A stretch of 64,000 bases of DNA from an uncultured Lachnospiraceae bacterium (GCA_944381615.1 CALWLT010000006.1:1-64000); one strand, 5' to 3'. Numbered from the stretch's first letter, positions 8,450 to 17,818 are shown. Notes: generated from the letters alone by a model not told the origin. Translations and numbers: made by a program.

Positions 8450-10054
8450 TTATCGATCCCACTTATCGCAGAGCGAATTGATCTGATCGGCAAAGCGCGC
8501 CAGATCCTTGTTGGCCCCGCCTTCGTTGTTGCGGATGACGCGCATTAGGCGCTCGCCGGCCGCCACCAGACGTCCGAATACGCCGGCCGCTTTCTTCGCT
8601 CCCTCCGACATCTCCCGGCGAACCGGAATTCCCTGCGTCACGGTAAGGAACCGTCCCTCCTTCAGGTCGTAGGAAGTGCCGGAAAACGGCGCCATCGCCT
8701 CCAACTGATACGTCTCGCGGATCTTCTGCGCAAATTCATCGCAGACCTCGTCGTCGCCGTGCACGATAAAAACCTGCGACGGGTGGCTCATGAAATTCCC
8801 GATCCATTCAAGCAGTCCGTTCTGGTCGGCATGTCCGCTGATCCCCTCGATCTTCTCGATGCGCGCCCGCACCTCGATGGATTCGCCGAACAGCTTTACC
8901 TCCTCGCGGCCGTCGATGATGCTGCGCCCCAGCGTCCCGATCGCCTGATAGCCGGCAAAAAGGATGGTGCACTCCGGACGCCAGAGATTGTGCTTCAGAT
9001 GGTGGCGCACCCGACCCGCATCGCACATGCCGGCGGCGGAGATAATGACCTTCGGCTCCTGGTCCGAGTTGATGGCGATGGAATCCTGGCTGGTAATGGA
9101 CAGATGCAGGCCCGGGAAGGAAATCGGGTTGATCCCCCGCCGCACCAGCTCCTTCGTCTCCTCATTATAGCAGTCCAGCATATTTTCCTTGAAGACGGCG
9201 GTCGCCTCCACGGCCATGGGGCTGTCCAGATAAACCGGAAAATTCTCATGCCCCTTTACCAGCTTCTTTTCCTTGATGATGCGGATATAGTTCAGCACCT
9301 CCTGCGTGCGCCCCACGGCGAACGCGGGGATGACCACGTTGCCGCCCCGGTCCAGCGTCTCCTCGATTACCTGCGCAAACTCCGCCACATGATCGCCGCC
9401 CTGCTTGTGGAAACGGTTGCCGTACGTGCTCTCCATCACCACATAGTCGGCCTGATGGATGTACTGCGGGCTGCGGATCAGCGGCTTGTTCTTATTGCCG
9501 ATGTCGCCGGAAAAGACGATCTTGCGCGAGCAGTCCCCTTCTTTCATCCAGATCTCGATCGACGCCGAGCCGAGCAGATGCCCCACATCGGTAAAGCGGA
9601 CGTCGAAGCCCGGTTTTAAATGGATCGTATCCCCGTAATCGCAGGGCACAAAATGCTCCAGCACGCCCTCGGCGTCCGCCATCGTATAGAGAGGCGGCTG
9701 CTCGGCCCGCCCGGCCCGCTTTGCCTTGCGGTTCTTCCACTCCGCCTCGGTCTCCTGGATATGCGCACAGTCCTTGAGCATGATCTCGCAGAGATCGCAG
9801 GTCGCCCGCGTGGCCATGATCTGCCCGCGGAAGCCTCTGGCATAAATAAACGGCAGCATCCCCACATGATCGATATGCGCGTGGGTTACCAGCACATAGT
9901 CCACCTCCGCGTAGCTCAGCGGAAACGGCGCGTTCTCGTATTTGTTTGATCCCTGCTCCATGCCACAGTCAACCAGCACGTTCAGCCCGCAGGCCTCCAG
10001 CACGTGACAGCTCCCGGTTACCTCGTGATCCGCTCCGATAAATGTTAATTTCAT
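8450..10054 (-). CDS. Metallo-beta-lactamase/beta-CASP RNA-processing exonuclease-like protein
   Basis: This 534-residue protein has the MBL fold with a THAHIDHVG zinc motif near residue 59, followed by a beta-CASP insertion and a C-terminal RMMBL region (SGHADQNGLLEW, VFIVHGD). This is the CPSF/YSH1-like group of predicted RNA nucleases found beside RNase J in Firmicutes; substrate specificity is not established. A C-terminal extension of about 70 residues lies after the catalytic module. ATG at 10052-10054 follows GGGAGG; nine extra upstream codons in the open frame are unlikely to be translated. Its stop is 18 bases from the rnhA start, so the two are probably co-transcribed. Confidence 0.88.
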   Translation of the reverse strand: MKLTFIGADHEVTGSCHVLEACGLNVLVDCGMEQGSNKYENAPFPLSYAEVDYVLVTHAHIDHVGMLPFIYARGFRGQIMATRATCDLCEIMLKDCAHIQETEAEWKNRKAKRAGRAEQPPLYTMADAEGVLEHFVPCDYGDTIHLKPGFDVRFTDVGHLLGSASIEIWMKEGDCSRKIVFSGDIGNKNKPLIRSPQYIHQADYVVMESTYGNRFHKQGGDHVAEFAQVIEETLDRGGNVVIPAFAVGRTQEVLNYIRIIKEKKLVKGHENFPVYLDSPMAVEATAVFKENMLDCYNEETKELVRRGINPISFPGLHLSITSQDSIAINSDQEPKVIISAAGMCDAGRVRHHLKHNLWRPECTILFAGYQAIGTLGRSIIDGREEVKLFGESIEVRARIEKIEGISGHADQNGLLEWIGNFMSHPSQVFIVHGDDEVCDEFAQKIRETYQLEAMAPFSGTSYDLKEGRFLTVTQGIPVRREMSEGAKKAAGVFGRLVAAGERLMRVIRNNEGGANKDLARFADQINSLCDKWDR

Positions 10055-10171
10055 AAAACCTCCCCGCCGCGTGCCCGGCATCGCATCCCCGGCATCGCGG
10101 GCCCCGTTTTTTTTCGGACGGCCGGCCTTCTCCCCCTTCCGGCCGCTCCGTCTCTTCCAGTATACCCGATC

Positions 10172-11647
10172 TCAGATGATAATGCAAATCATACCGCCGT
10201 TGCTGTCGTTGATGATCTTCTGCAGCGTATCCTGCAGCTTTAACTGGCATTCCTCCGTCATCTGCGAGATCTTGGCCTGGATGCCGTCGTCCACGATCTG
10301 CGCGATGGATTTCCCGAAAATATTGGTATTCCAGACGCCGTCCTCCCCCTGTCCCGCATTCTCGCGGATGTAGCGGATCAGATCCTCGGCCTGCTGTTCA
10401 TTTCCCACAATGGGGGCGATCTCCGTCTCGATATGCGCCTTGATGAGATTGATAGACGGCGCCTGCGCCTTCATTTTGACGCCGTATTTGTTGCCGTGGC
10501 GGATCAGCTGCGGCTCATCCAGCACGATCTCCGACCGATCCGGCGTGACCACGCCGTAGCCTTTCTGGCGCACCTGGCAGACGGCCGCCGAAACCTTCTG
10601 GTACTCCTTCTGCATCGAAGCCAGCTCCTTTAGCGTCTGCATCAGCTGATATTCGCCCTCGATGGGCATTCCCACGTATTCGCTCAGAATCTGATAATAA
10701 TGGCCGTCGTCCACCTCGATCTCCGCCGCGACCGCACCGGTATCCATTTTCATGGAGACGATGCGCACGCGCCGGATGGCCTCCCCGTTTTCCGGCGGCA
10801 GCGCGGGGGCCACGTCGCGCATATGTACGGTTTTCTTCATCATTTCCCTTACCGCCTCGATGACCGCCGCTTTCAGCCAGTGATCGCGCGGCAGGATCTC
10901 CAGCCATTTGGGAATCGCAAAATCGATCTCCGTGACCGGAAATTCCTTCAGAATCCGCTCCAGAATCCCGCGGATGTCCTCCGTCTTCAGCTGCTCGCAG
11001 TTGACCGGCACCACCTGCACGCCGTATTTTTCCTCCATCTGCGCCGCCAGGCCCTTCGTCTCCTCCGAATACGGGCGCGTGGAATTTAAAAGGATCAGAA
11101 ACGGTTTCCCCAGGTTTTTGAGCTCCTTGACCGTTTTCTCCTCCGCCGGCAGGTAATGGCTGCGCTTGATCTCGCCGATCGACCCGTCGGTCGTTACCAC
11201 CAGCCCGATGGTGGAATGATCGGCAATGACCTTGCGCGTCCCCAGCTCCGCCGCCTGGGTAAAGGGGATCTCCTCCTCAAACCAGGGCGTCCTGACCAGA
11301 CGCTCCCGGTCGTTCTCGATGTGCCCGGCCGCCCCCTCCACCATAAAGCCCACGCAGTCGATGAGGCGGACCTTCACGTCGATCCCGTCCTCCAGCGAAA
11401 TCTGCGCCGCCTCCTTGGGGATAAATTTCGGTTCCGTCGTCATGATGGTCTTGCCCGCCGAAGACTGCGGCAGCTCATCCCGGGTCCGCTCCCTGGCGTG
11501 GGCGTCCTCCATCCCGGGCAGCACCATCAGCTCCATGAAGCGCTTGATAAACGTCGATTTTCCTGTGCGCACCGGCCCTACCACGCCCACATAGATCTCG
11601 CCCCGCGTCCTGGCCTTGATATCGCTGTATACGTCAAACTGGCTCAT
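10172..11647 (-). CDS. spoIVA: Stage IV sporulation protein A (spore coat ATPase)
   Basis: SpoIVA is the cytoskeletal-like ATPase that polymerises on the forespore surface and forms the base layer of the spore coat. The protein has 491 residues, very close to the Bacillus length. It begins MSQFDVYSDIKARTRG, has a Walker A motif GPVRTGKST at residues 24-32, and keeps the conserved C-terminus ending in NDSNGGMICIII. The open frame extends 23 codons upstream, but the ATG at 11645-11647 gives the family N-terminus. A sigma-E-like promoter lies just upstream, which fits its mother-cell expression. Confidence 0.97.
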   Translation of the reverse strand: MSQFDVYSDIKARTRGEIYVGVVGPVRTGKSTFIKRFMELMVLPGMEDAHARERTRDELPQSSAGKTIMTTEPKFIPKEAAQISLEDGIDVKVRLIDCVGFMVEGAAGHIENDRERLVRTPWFEEEIPFTQAAELGTRKVIADHSTIGLVVTTDGSIGEIKRSHYLPAEEKTVKELKNLGKPFLILLNSTRPYSEETKGLAAQMEEKYGVQVVPVNCEQLKTEDIRGILERILKEFPVTEIDFAIPKWLEILPRDHWLKAAVIEAVREMMKKTVHMRDVAPALPPENGEAIRRVRIVSMKMDTGAVAAEIEVDDGHYYQILSEYVGMPIEGEYQLMQTLKELASMQKEYQKVSAAVCQVRQKGYGVVTPDRSEIVLDEPQLIRHGNKYGVKMKAQAPSINLIKAHIETEIAPIVGNEQQAEDLIRYIRENAGQGEDGVWNTNIFGKSIAQIVDDGIQAKISQMTEECQLKLQDTLQKIINDSNGGMICIII

Positions 11648-11674
11648 AAACAACCCCCTTGCTGTGCTGATACA

Positions 11675-11705
11675 AGTATATGCGGCGGCCGAGCGGCATA
11701 TGAAA
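11675..11705 (-). promoter_or_regulatory. Sigma-E-like promoter of spoIVA
   Basis: On the minus strand TTTCATATG (11697-11705) and CATATACT (11675-11682) are separated by 14 bases. This resembles the mother-cell sigma-E consensus (an ATATT-type -35 and CATACAAT-type -10). It lies about 30 bases upstream of the spoIVA start, directly after the liv operon terminator. Confidence 0.6.
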
Positions 11706-11713
11706 TCACAGAG

Positions 11714-11759
11714 CAAAAGCGCTGCCGGAGGACGTTTTCTTTCTTCCCCCGGCAGCGCT
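11714..11759 (-). terminator. Terminator of the liv operon
   Basis: A long GC-rich stem (AGCGCTGCCGG paired with CCGGCAGCGCT, around a mostly unpaired 18-base middle) is followed on the minus strand by TTTTGC. It lies about 70 bases after the livF stop and immediately precedes the spoIVA promoter. Confidence 0.75.
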
Positions 11760-11831
11760 CGCCTTCATTCTCTCTTCTGATTTGGTTTTATTGACGGGCC
11801 TTTCCGGCACGGGTTCCCGATTCCGGCCCTC

Positions 11832-12542
11832 TTACTCGCTCAGATACGCCTTCTTGACCTGCTCGTTGTTCATGAGCTCCTTCGCGTCGCCGGAGAGCAC
11901 AATTTTTCCCGTCTCCAGGACGTAGGCCTTATTGGCGATGGAGAGCGCCTTGCGGGCGTTCTGCTCCACCAGAAGCACGGTCGTGCCGTCTTTGTTGATC
12001 TCCTGGATGATGTCGAAAATCTCGTTGACGTAGATCGGCGAAAGGCCCATGGACGGCTCGTCCATGACGATCAGGCGCGGATGCGACATCAGCGCGCGCC
12101 CCATGGCCAGCATCTGCTGTTCGCCGCCGGAAAGCGTCCCGGCCAGCTGGTTCTTCCGCTCTTCCAGACGCGGGAAACGGGCGTAAACCTTCTGGATGGT
12201 CTCCTCGATCTCCTGACGGTTCTTTCTCGTATAAGCGCCCATCCGCAGGTTCTGCAGAACGGTCAACTGCGCGAACACGCGCCGGCCCTCCGGCACATGG
12301 GCGATGCCCATGGAGACCAGCTTGTAGCCCGGCGTTCTCGTAATATCCGTTCCCTCGAAAGTAATGCTGCCGGCCGCCGCGGGCAGAAGGCCCGTGATGG
12401 TGTGCAGCGTCGTCGTCTTGCCCGCGCCGTTGGCTCCGATCAGGGCAATGACGTCGCCCTCGTCAACCTCAAAGGAGATGCCCTTCAGCGCCTGGATCAC
12501 GCCGTAATATACCTGAATGTCTTTTACTTCCAGCATTGCCAT
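11832..12542 (-). CDS. livF: Branched-chain amino acid ABC transporter ATP-binding protein LivF
   Basis: This 236-residue ABC ATPase is the second nucleotide-binding subunit of a high-affinity branched-chain amino acid importer. It has Walker A GANGAGKTTT near residue 37, signature LSGGEQQML, Walker B LIVMDEPSMGLSP and a terminal H-loop-type region in which the usual His is replaced by Gln (LLVEQNA), typical of LivF. GGGGGG precedes the ATG by about six bases. It is the last gene of the livJHMGF operon, 13 bases after livG, and a terminator follows. Confidence 0.95.
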   Translation of the reverse strand: MAMLEVKDIQVYYGVIQALKGISFEVDEGDVIALIGANGAGKTTTLHTITGLLPAAAGSITFEGTDITRTPGYKLVSMGIAHVPEGRRVFAQLTVLQNLRMGAYTRKNRQEIEETIQKVYARFPRLEERKNQLAGTLSGGEQQMLAMGRALMSHPRLIVMDEPSMGLSPIYVNEIFDIIQEINKDGTTVLLVEQNARKALSIANKAYVLETGKIVLSGDAKELMNNEQVKKAYLSE

Positions 12543-12555
12543 TTCTGCATCCCCC

Positions 12556-13314
12556 CTATTCTCCCAGATATGCCGCGATAACCTGCGGATCGTTTAAGAC
12601 CTCGCCCGTCGGCCCCTCCGCCAGCATATGGCCGAAGTTCAGCACCGTCAGGCGCTCGCAGATCCCGGACACCAGCTTCATATCGTGCTCGATCAGCAGG
12701 ATCGTCATATCAAAATGATCGCGGACAAAGCGGATGGTATTCATCAGCTCCGCCGTCTCATTGGGGTTCATGCCGGCCGCCGGCTCGTCCAGAAGCAGAA
12801 GCTTCGGATCCGTCGCCATGGCGCGCGCGATCTCCAGCTTGCGCTGCTTGCCGTAGGGAAGATTCGACGCCTTGTAGGCGAACTCCCGGTCCAGATCAAA
12901 CACCTTTAAAAGCTCCATGGCCCGCTCGTCCATGTCCTTCTCCGCCTTCCGGTAGGAGGGCAGGCGGAAGATCCCGGCCAGCGTGGAATAGCGGTAATGG
13001 TTGTGAAGCCCTACCTTGACGTTGTCCAGCACGCTCAGATCCTTAAACAGGCGGATGTTCTGAAAGGTACGGGCAATTCCCGCGCGGTTGATGGCCGCCG
13101 TCTTGTGTCCCGTGATGTCCTGCCCGTCCAGGAGGATGCGTCCGCAGTCCGGCTTGTAAACGCCGGTCAGCAGGTTGAAGATCGTCGTCTTGCCCGCGCC
13201 GTTGGGGCCGATCAGGCCGTAGAGCTGCCCCTTTTCAATGGTTATATTGAAATCGTCCACCGCCTTCAGACCGCCGAAGGAGATGCTTATATTTTTTACT
13301 TCCAGCATTGCCAT
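12556..13314 (-). CDS. livG: Branched-chain amino acid ABC transporter ATP-binding protein LivG
   Basis: This 252-residue ABC ATPase pairs with LivF. It has Walker A GPNGAGKTT, the LivG-type signature LPYGKQRKLEIARA, Walker B LLLLDEPAAGMNP and the H-loop LLIEHDM. The ~15 extra residues after Walker A (the ITGHKTAAINRAGIARTFQN stretch) are characteristic of LivG. The ATG lies three bases after the livM stop, so translation is probably coupled. Its first four codons match those of livF, which is common for these paralogues. Confidence 0.95.
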   Translation of the reverse strand: MAMLEVKNISISFGGLKAVDDFNITIEKGQLYGLIGPNGAGKTTIFNLLTGVYKPDCGRILLDGQDITGHKTAAINRAGIARTFQNIRLFKDLSVLDNVKVGLHNHYRYSTLAGIFRLPSYRKAEKDMDERAMELLKVFDLDREFAYKASNLPYGKQRKLEIARAMATDPKLLLLDEPAAGMNPNETAELMNTIRFVRDHFDMTILLIEHDMKLVSGICERLTVLNFGHMLAEGPTGEVLNDPQVIAAYLGE

Positions 13315-13317
13315 CGC

Positions 13318-14376
13318 TTACGCCCCCTTCTTCCCTGTTTTCCGGAATGCGAAGAACCGCTCCCGCATCTCGATCGCCCGCGGGCTGGAGGTTAAGAGCA
13401 TCATCACAATCAGGACAACGGCGTAAATCAGCATACGGTAATCGTTGAGCCCGCGCAGCATCTCCGGCAGAAGCGTCAGCACGACGGCCGCGATGATGGA
13501 GCCGCGGATGGAGCCGATGCCGCCCATCACGACGAAGACCAGGATGGTAATCGACATGTTGTAGCCGAAATTCTTCGGCGTCGCCGCCAGCGTCGCCAGG
13601 TTGTGGGCGTAGAGGACGCCCGCCACGCCGGCCAGAGCGGCGGAGACGGAAAACGCCATCAGCTTGTATTTCGTGATATCGATTCCCACCGACTCGGCCG
13701 CGATGCGGTTGTCGCGGATGGCCATGATGGCCCGCCCGGTGCGGGAATGAATCATATTCAGCACGATAAAGAGCGTGATCAGCACCAGGATGATGCCGAT
13801 GGTAAAGGTCGCCGTCTTGGGCGTCCCCGTGATTCCCTGCGCGCCCTTGATGATGACGCGCCCGCTTTCCTCCAGCCCCAGAGAGGCCACGTCCTTAAAG
13901 GAAAGGTGGATTCCCCGGCTGTCCACGCCCACATAGAGCACGTTGATCACGTTTTTAATGATCTCGCCGAAGGCCAGCGTTACGATCGCCAGATAGTCGC
14001 CCTTTAAGCGCAGGACCGGGATCCCGATCAGGATCCCGAACGCGGCGGCGACCGCCGCGCCCACGAACAGCGCGATCAGAAACCGCAGCTGGTCGCTGGG
14101 AAGGGACGGCTCCATCATCTGATTAAAGAACGCGCCGGCAAACGCGCCCACGCACATGAAGCCCGCATGCCCCAGGCTCAGCTCTCCGAGGATTCCCACC
14201 GTCAGGTTCAGGGAAACCGCCAGGATCACATAGATACAGAGCGGGACTAAAAGCCCCTTTAACAGGCTGTTGATCAGATCGCCCGCGATCAGCGCCTGGA
14301 TCAGGAGGTAGCTCGCGATTACCAGGGCATAGGTAATCGTATTCTGAACCAGTACTTTTTTCTTATATGCTTTCAT
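13318..14376 (-). CDS. livM: Branched-chain amino acid ABC transporter permease LivM
   Basis: This 352-residue inner-membrane permease has about nine hydrophobic segments. The family motif SLNLTVGILGELSLGHAGFMCVGA appears near residue 60 and the EAA-like GGIGSIRG loop near residue 285. LivM and LivH form the channel of the importer. The open frame extends 23 codons into livH, but ATG 14374-14376, preceded by TAGGTG, leaves a 10-base spacer after livH and gives the usual N-terminus. It is the third gene of the operon. Confidence 0.95.
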   Translation of the reverse strand: MKAYKKKVLVQNTITYALVIASYLLIQALIAGDLINSLLKGLLVPLCIYVILAVSLNLTVGILGELSLGHAGFMCVGAFAGAFFNQMMEPSLPSDQLRFLIALFVGAAVAAAFGILIGIPVLRLKGDYLAIVTLAFGEIIKNVINVLYVGVDSRGIHLSFKDVASLGLEESGRVIIKGAQGITGTPKTATFTIGIILVLITLFIVLNMIHSRTGRAIMAIRDNRIAAESVGIDITKYKLMAFSVSAALAGVAGVLYAHNLATLAATPKNFGYNMSITILVFVVMGGIGSIRGSIIAAVVLTLLPEMLRGLNDYRMLIYAVVLIVMMLLTSSPRAIEMRERFFAFRKTGKKGA

Positions 14377-14386
14377 CTTCACGCAC

Positions 14387-15271
14387 CTACACTTTCTCGC
14401 TGATCTTCCGTCCCAGGATTCCCGTCGGCCGCACCAGCAGCACAAGAATCAGCACGGAGAAAACGATGGCATCGGAAAGCTGGGAAGAAATATAGGCTTT
14501 CGCCAGATTCTCGATGATCCCCAGGAGAATCCCGCCGATCATGGCGCCGGGAATCGATCCGATCCCGCCGAAGACCGCAGCCACGAAAGCCTTGATACCC
14601 GGCATGGATCCGGTGTAGGGCGTCAGGGACGGATACGCGGAACAGAGAAGCACGCCGGCCACCGCCGCCAGCGCGGAGCCGATGGCAAAGGTCACGGCGA
14701 TCGTCCCGTTGACATTGATCCCCATCAGCGTCGCCGCCCCCCGGTCTTCCGAGACGGCCAGCATCGCCTGGCCGACTTTCGTCCGGTTGATGAAAAGCGT
14801 CAGCGCGATCATGATGACAATACAGCTTAAAATCGTCACAATCGTCACGCTGGAGATCGAGAGCTCCCCGCCCGCCAGCTTTAAGGGCGGAAGCGTGACA
14901 ACGGAGGTAAACTGGCGCGCGTTGGATCCGAAGATCAAGAGCGCCACATTCTGCAGCAGATAGCTGACGCCGATAGCGGTAATCAGAACGGCGAGCGGCG
15001 AGGCGTCGCGCAGGGGACGGTACGCCACCTTCTCAATGGTAACGCCCAGCACCGTGCAGACCACGATCGAGGCCAGAACCCCGGCGACCGGGGAACCGCC
15101 CATCGTGCTCACGATGGTAAATACTGTAAATCCTCCTACCATGATGATATCGCCATGCGCAAAATTCAGCATCTTCGCGATACCGTACACCATGGTATAG
15201 CCCAGGGCAATGATCGCGTACACGCTGCCCAGGCTGACGCCATTGATAAAATATGAAAGAAAACTCATCAT
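14387..15271 (-). CDS. livH: Branched-chain amino acid ABC transporter permease LivH
   Basis: This 294-residue permease subunit is almost entirely hydrophobic. The motifs GVSLGSVYAIIALGYTMVYG at the N-terminus, KMLNFAHGDIIMVGG and VFGGIGSIPGAMIGG are those of LivH. It forms the membrane channel with LivM. Two adjacent ATG codons (15271 and 15268) are possible starts. It follows livJ after a 108-base gap holding a strong stem-loop, which may reduce its expression relative to livJ. Confidence 0.95.
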   Translation of the reverse strand: MMSFLSYFINGVSLGSVYAIIALGYTMVYGIAKMLNFAHGDIIMVGGFTVFTIVSTMGGSPVAGVLASIVVCTVLGVTIEKVAYRPLRDASPLAVLITAIGVSYLLQNVALLIFGSNARQFTSVVTLPPLKLAGGELSISSVTIVTILSCIVIMIALTLFINRTKVGQAMLAVSEDRGAATLMGINVNGTIAVTFAIGSALAAVAGVLLCSAYPSLTPYTGSMPGIKAFVAAVFGGIGSIPGAMIGGILLGIIENLAKAYISSQLSDAIVFSVLILVLLVRPTGILGRKISEKV

Positions 15272-15330
15272 ACTGCCGCACCTACCTCTTTATCTTTCTG
15301 TTCCCGCCATCTGATTTCTGAGAGAGTGAA

Positions 15331-15358
15331 AAGAGGGTTGCCTCCAGACAACCCTCTT
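15331..15358 (-). terminator. Stem-loop between livJ and livH (partial terminator or mRNA stabiliser)
   Basis: A perfect 10-bp stem (15331-15340 with 15349-15358) has an 8-base loop and is followed on the minus strand by only TTTTC. Such weak terminators after the binding-protein gene of ABC operons commonly give more mRNA for the binding protein than for the membrane parts. Confidence 0.7.
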
Positions 15359-15379
15359 GAAAGGACCACCGCGGAATGA

Positions 15380-16588
15380 TTACTCCTGCATCTCGTAAAC
15401 GCCGTTTACGATCTTCACAGCCTTGGGAGCCTTGTTCGGCTCGCCGGCCTCGTTCCAGGTCATGCCGGCTCCGGTCAGGCCGTCCATCTCGATCTGCGTC
15501 ATACCGCCCTTCATGGCCTCGCACATCTCGGACACATCCATATCCGGCGTGACACCGGCCTGCTCGGCAGCCGCCTTGATGGCGTACATTCCGTCGTAAG
15601 CGCCGGCCGCAAACTGCAGCGGCTCGATGCCGTACGCTTCCTCATATGCCGCAACAAAATCCTGGCTTCCCTCCTCGTCCACGGAGAACGGGGTCAGAAG
15701 CATCAGGCCCTCCGCCAGGGAGGTATCAAAATTCTCTACGCTTAAGATTCCGTCCATGCCGTCGCAGCCGAAGAAGATCGGAGCAAAATCCTTATCCGAA
15801 GCCTGCTTGAGGATGACGGAAGCTTCCTGATAGTAGATGGGAAGGAATACCAGCTCGGCGCCGTTCTCCTTCGCCTTGTCAAGCTGTACGGAGAAATCCG
15901 TGTTGCTGTCGGCCGTAAACGCCTCGCTGGAGACGATCTCCAGACCCTGGTTGGCCGCCTCCGTTACGAAGGACTCGCGGATTCCGTCGGAGTACTCGCT
16001 GGAGCTGTCATAGATAATGCCAATCTTGGTCGCCAGGCCGTGCTCGCCGATGTACTGGGCCGAAGCTCTTCCCTGATCCGGATCCGAGAAGCAGACGCGG
16101 AACGCGTTGTCGCCCGCGATGCAGGCCACCGCCGATCCGGACGGGGTCAGAAGGAACATATTGTCCGCTTCCGCCTCAGCGCCGACCGCGATACAGGGCT
16201 TGGAGGTTACGGTACCCAGAAGCATCTGCATGCCCCAGTCTTTCAGGGTATTGTAGGCGTTGACCGCCTTCTCCGGGTCGTTCTCGTCGTCCTGATAGTT
16301 ATACTCGATCTGATAGCCGTTGATACCGCCGGCCTCGTTGATCTCCTTGATCGCCAGCTCCATGCCGTTCTGAACGGCCTGTCCGTAGGCGGCGGCGCTT
16401 CCGGTCAGCGGTCCGATTCCGCCAATCTTGAAAGTTGCGCCCTCAGCGGCCTCGCCGCCCTCTTCGCCGCCTTCCGCTGCGGCTTCATTGCCGGCGGCTT
16501 CTGTCTCTTCCGAAGTGCCGGAGCTGCAGGCCGTCATGGAAAACGCCATTACGGCGGCCAGTCCCAGGCTTAACACTCTTTTTTTCAT
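15380..16588 (-). CDS. livJ: Branched-chain amino acid ABC transporter substrate-binding lipoprotein
   Basis: This 402-residue exported lipoprotein captures branched-chain amino acids for the LivHMGF importer. It starts MKKRVLSLG, has a hydrophobic signal and a lipobox SMTAC with the acylated Cys at position 21, then an acidic Glu/Ala-rich linker. The periplasmic-binding-protein type I fold begins at FKIGGIGPLTGSAAAYG. ATG 16586-16588 follows GGAGGAG; the upstream 17 codons of the open frame are not needed. It is the first gene of the operon and has a near-perfect promoter. Substrate preference among Leu/Ile/Val or related compounds cannot be read from sequence. Confidence 0.93.
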   Translation of the reverse strand: MKKRVLSLGLAAVMAFSMTACSSGTSEETEAAGNEAAAEGGEEGGEAAEGATFKIGGIGPLTGSAAAYGQAVQNGMELAIKEINEAGGINGYQIEYNYQDDENDPEKAVNAYNTLKDWGMQMLLGTVTSKPCIAVGAEAEADNMFLLTPSGSAVACIAGDNAFRVCFSDPDQGRASAQYIGEHGLATKIGIIYDSSSEYSDGIRESFVTEAANQGLEIVSSEAFTADSNTDFSVQLDKAKENGAELVFLPIYYQEASVILKQASDKDFAPIFFGCDGMDGILSVENFDTSLAEGLMLLTPFSVDEEGSQDFVAAYEEAYGIEPLQFAAGAYDGMYAIKAAAEQAGVTPDMDVSEMCEAMKGGMTQIEMDGLTGAGMTWNEAGEPNKAPKAVKIVNGVYEMQE

Positions 16589-16651
16589 AATTGCTCTCCT
16601 CCCATTCTGTTGCCCGGCCGCATGGCCGCTGCAACGCATTAATTAGAAGAA

Positions 16652-16680
16652 ATTATAAATTTATCTTCTCTAAATGTCAA
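16652..16680 (-). promoter_or_regulatory. Consensus sigma-A promoter of the liv operon
   Basis: Perfect TTGACA (16675-16680) and TATAAT (16652-16657) hexamers are separated by the optimal 17 bases on the minus strand. Transcription would start near 16645 and give a leader of about 57 bases before livJ. No operator is obvious by eye. Confidence 0.93.
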
Positions 16681-16807
16681 TACATAATTGCCGCAAAAGG
16701 GAGGAACCCGGCCCAAAAAACGCTGTTTTTCGCCGGATTCCCCCGCACAAATAACCTGTATTTATAGCAGGCATTCCTTCTGTTTATAGAAGCCCGCCGG
16801 ATACGCG

Positions 16808-17818
16808 CTACTCCTCCCAGGGGAGGTCGTCCGCCTCGATGCGGCCGTCCCGCAGCATCAGATCCGACACGGCGTCCCGCGGGGCCTTTCCCTCGAACAG
16901 AACCTGATTGACCTGCTCGACGATCGGCATATCGCAGCCGTACTGTCTGGCCAGAAGCAGGGCGGCCTTCGCCGAGTAGACGCCCTCGACCACCATCTGC
17001 ACTTCCTTCATGGCCTCCTCCATCGTATATCCCTTCCCGATCAGGATGCCGGCCCGCCGGTTGCGGCTGTGCATGCTGGCGCAGGTCACGATCAGATCGC
17101 CGATGCCGGAGAGGCCGCCGAAGGTCTGAAGCTTTCCACCCATGCGCACGCCCAGGCGGCTGATCTCCGCGATGCCGCGGGTTATCAGCGCCGCCTTGGA
17201 ATTGTCGCCGTAGCCCAGGCCGTCGGCGATTCCCGCCGCCAGCGCAATCACGTTCTTTAAGGCGGCGCCCACCTCCATGCCCAGCATGTCGGGGCTCGTG
17301 TAGACGCGAAAGACCGGGCTCATAAATACCGACTGAATATACTGCGCCGTCTTCTTGCGGCGCGCCCCCGCCACGCAAGTCGTCGGCAGCCCGCGGCTGA
17401 CCTCCTCGGCGTGCGACGGGCCCGAGAGCACCGCCACCTCCGCGTTGGGGATCTCCTCCTCGATGATCTGCGACATGGTCTTCAGGCTCTGCTCCTCAAT
17501 GCCCTTGGCCACATTGACCACAATCTGCCCGTAGCGGAGATGCTCCCGCATCCGCGCCGCCGTGCCGCGGACGTAGACGGACGGCACCGCCAGGATCAGC
17601 AGATCCTTCTGCGCCATCGCCTCCTTCAGATCCGCCGTCAGATGAATGGTCTGCGGAATCGTGACGTCCGGCAGATTTTTATGACGTCCCGTCCTCTTCA
17701 TTTCTTCGATTTCTTCCCTGATCGCCGACCAGAGCGTAACCTCGCATCCGTTTTTTGCGAGAAGCAGCGCAATCGCCGTTCCCCAGGTACCGGATCCGAT
17801 GACACCGACTGCCGTCAC
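16808..17818 (-). CDS. gpsA: Glycerol-3-phosphate dehydrogenase [NAD(P)+]
   Basis: This 336-residue enzyme reduces dihydroxyacetone phosphate to sn-glycerol-3-phosphate for phospholipid synthesis. The Rossmann motif GSGTWG is at residues 8-13, and the central NVAKGIEE and the ALKNVIALAAGIADGLGYGDNSKAAL catalytic stretch are intact. Translation starts at GTG (17816-17818), with AAGGAGGAG about five bases upstream. It follows plsY, which uses its product for acylation, so the pair supplies the first steps of phosphatidic acid synthesis. The 178 bases between them contain a purine-rich 9-bp tandem repeat on the mRNA strand. Confidence 0.97.
   Translation of the reverse strand: MTAVGVIGSGTWGTAIALLLAKNGCEVTLWSAIREEIEEMKRTGRHKNLPDVTIPQTIHLTADLKEAMAQKDLLILAVPSVYVRGTAARMREHLRYGQIVVNVAKGIEEQSLKTMSQIIEEEIPNAEVAVLSGPSHAEEVSRGLPTTCVAGARRKKTAQYIQSVFMSPVFRVYTSPDMLGMEVGAALKNVIALAAGIADGLGYGDNSKAALITRGIAEISRLGVRMGGKLQTFGGLSGIGDLIVTCASMHSRNRRAGILIGKGYTMEEAMKEVQMVVEGVYSAKAALLLARQYGCDMPIVEQVNQVLFEGKAPRDAVSDLMLRDGRIEADDLPWEE

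Noticed and set aside
10055-10171. A run of eight T residues on the plus strand between spoIVA and the beta-CASP gene as a terminator
   Set aside because: The T run is on the plus strand, opposite to both flanking genes, and on the minus strand it reads as A residues after a weak stem, so it does not serve spoIVA.
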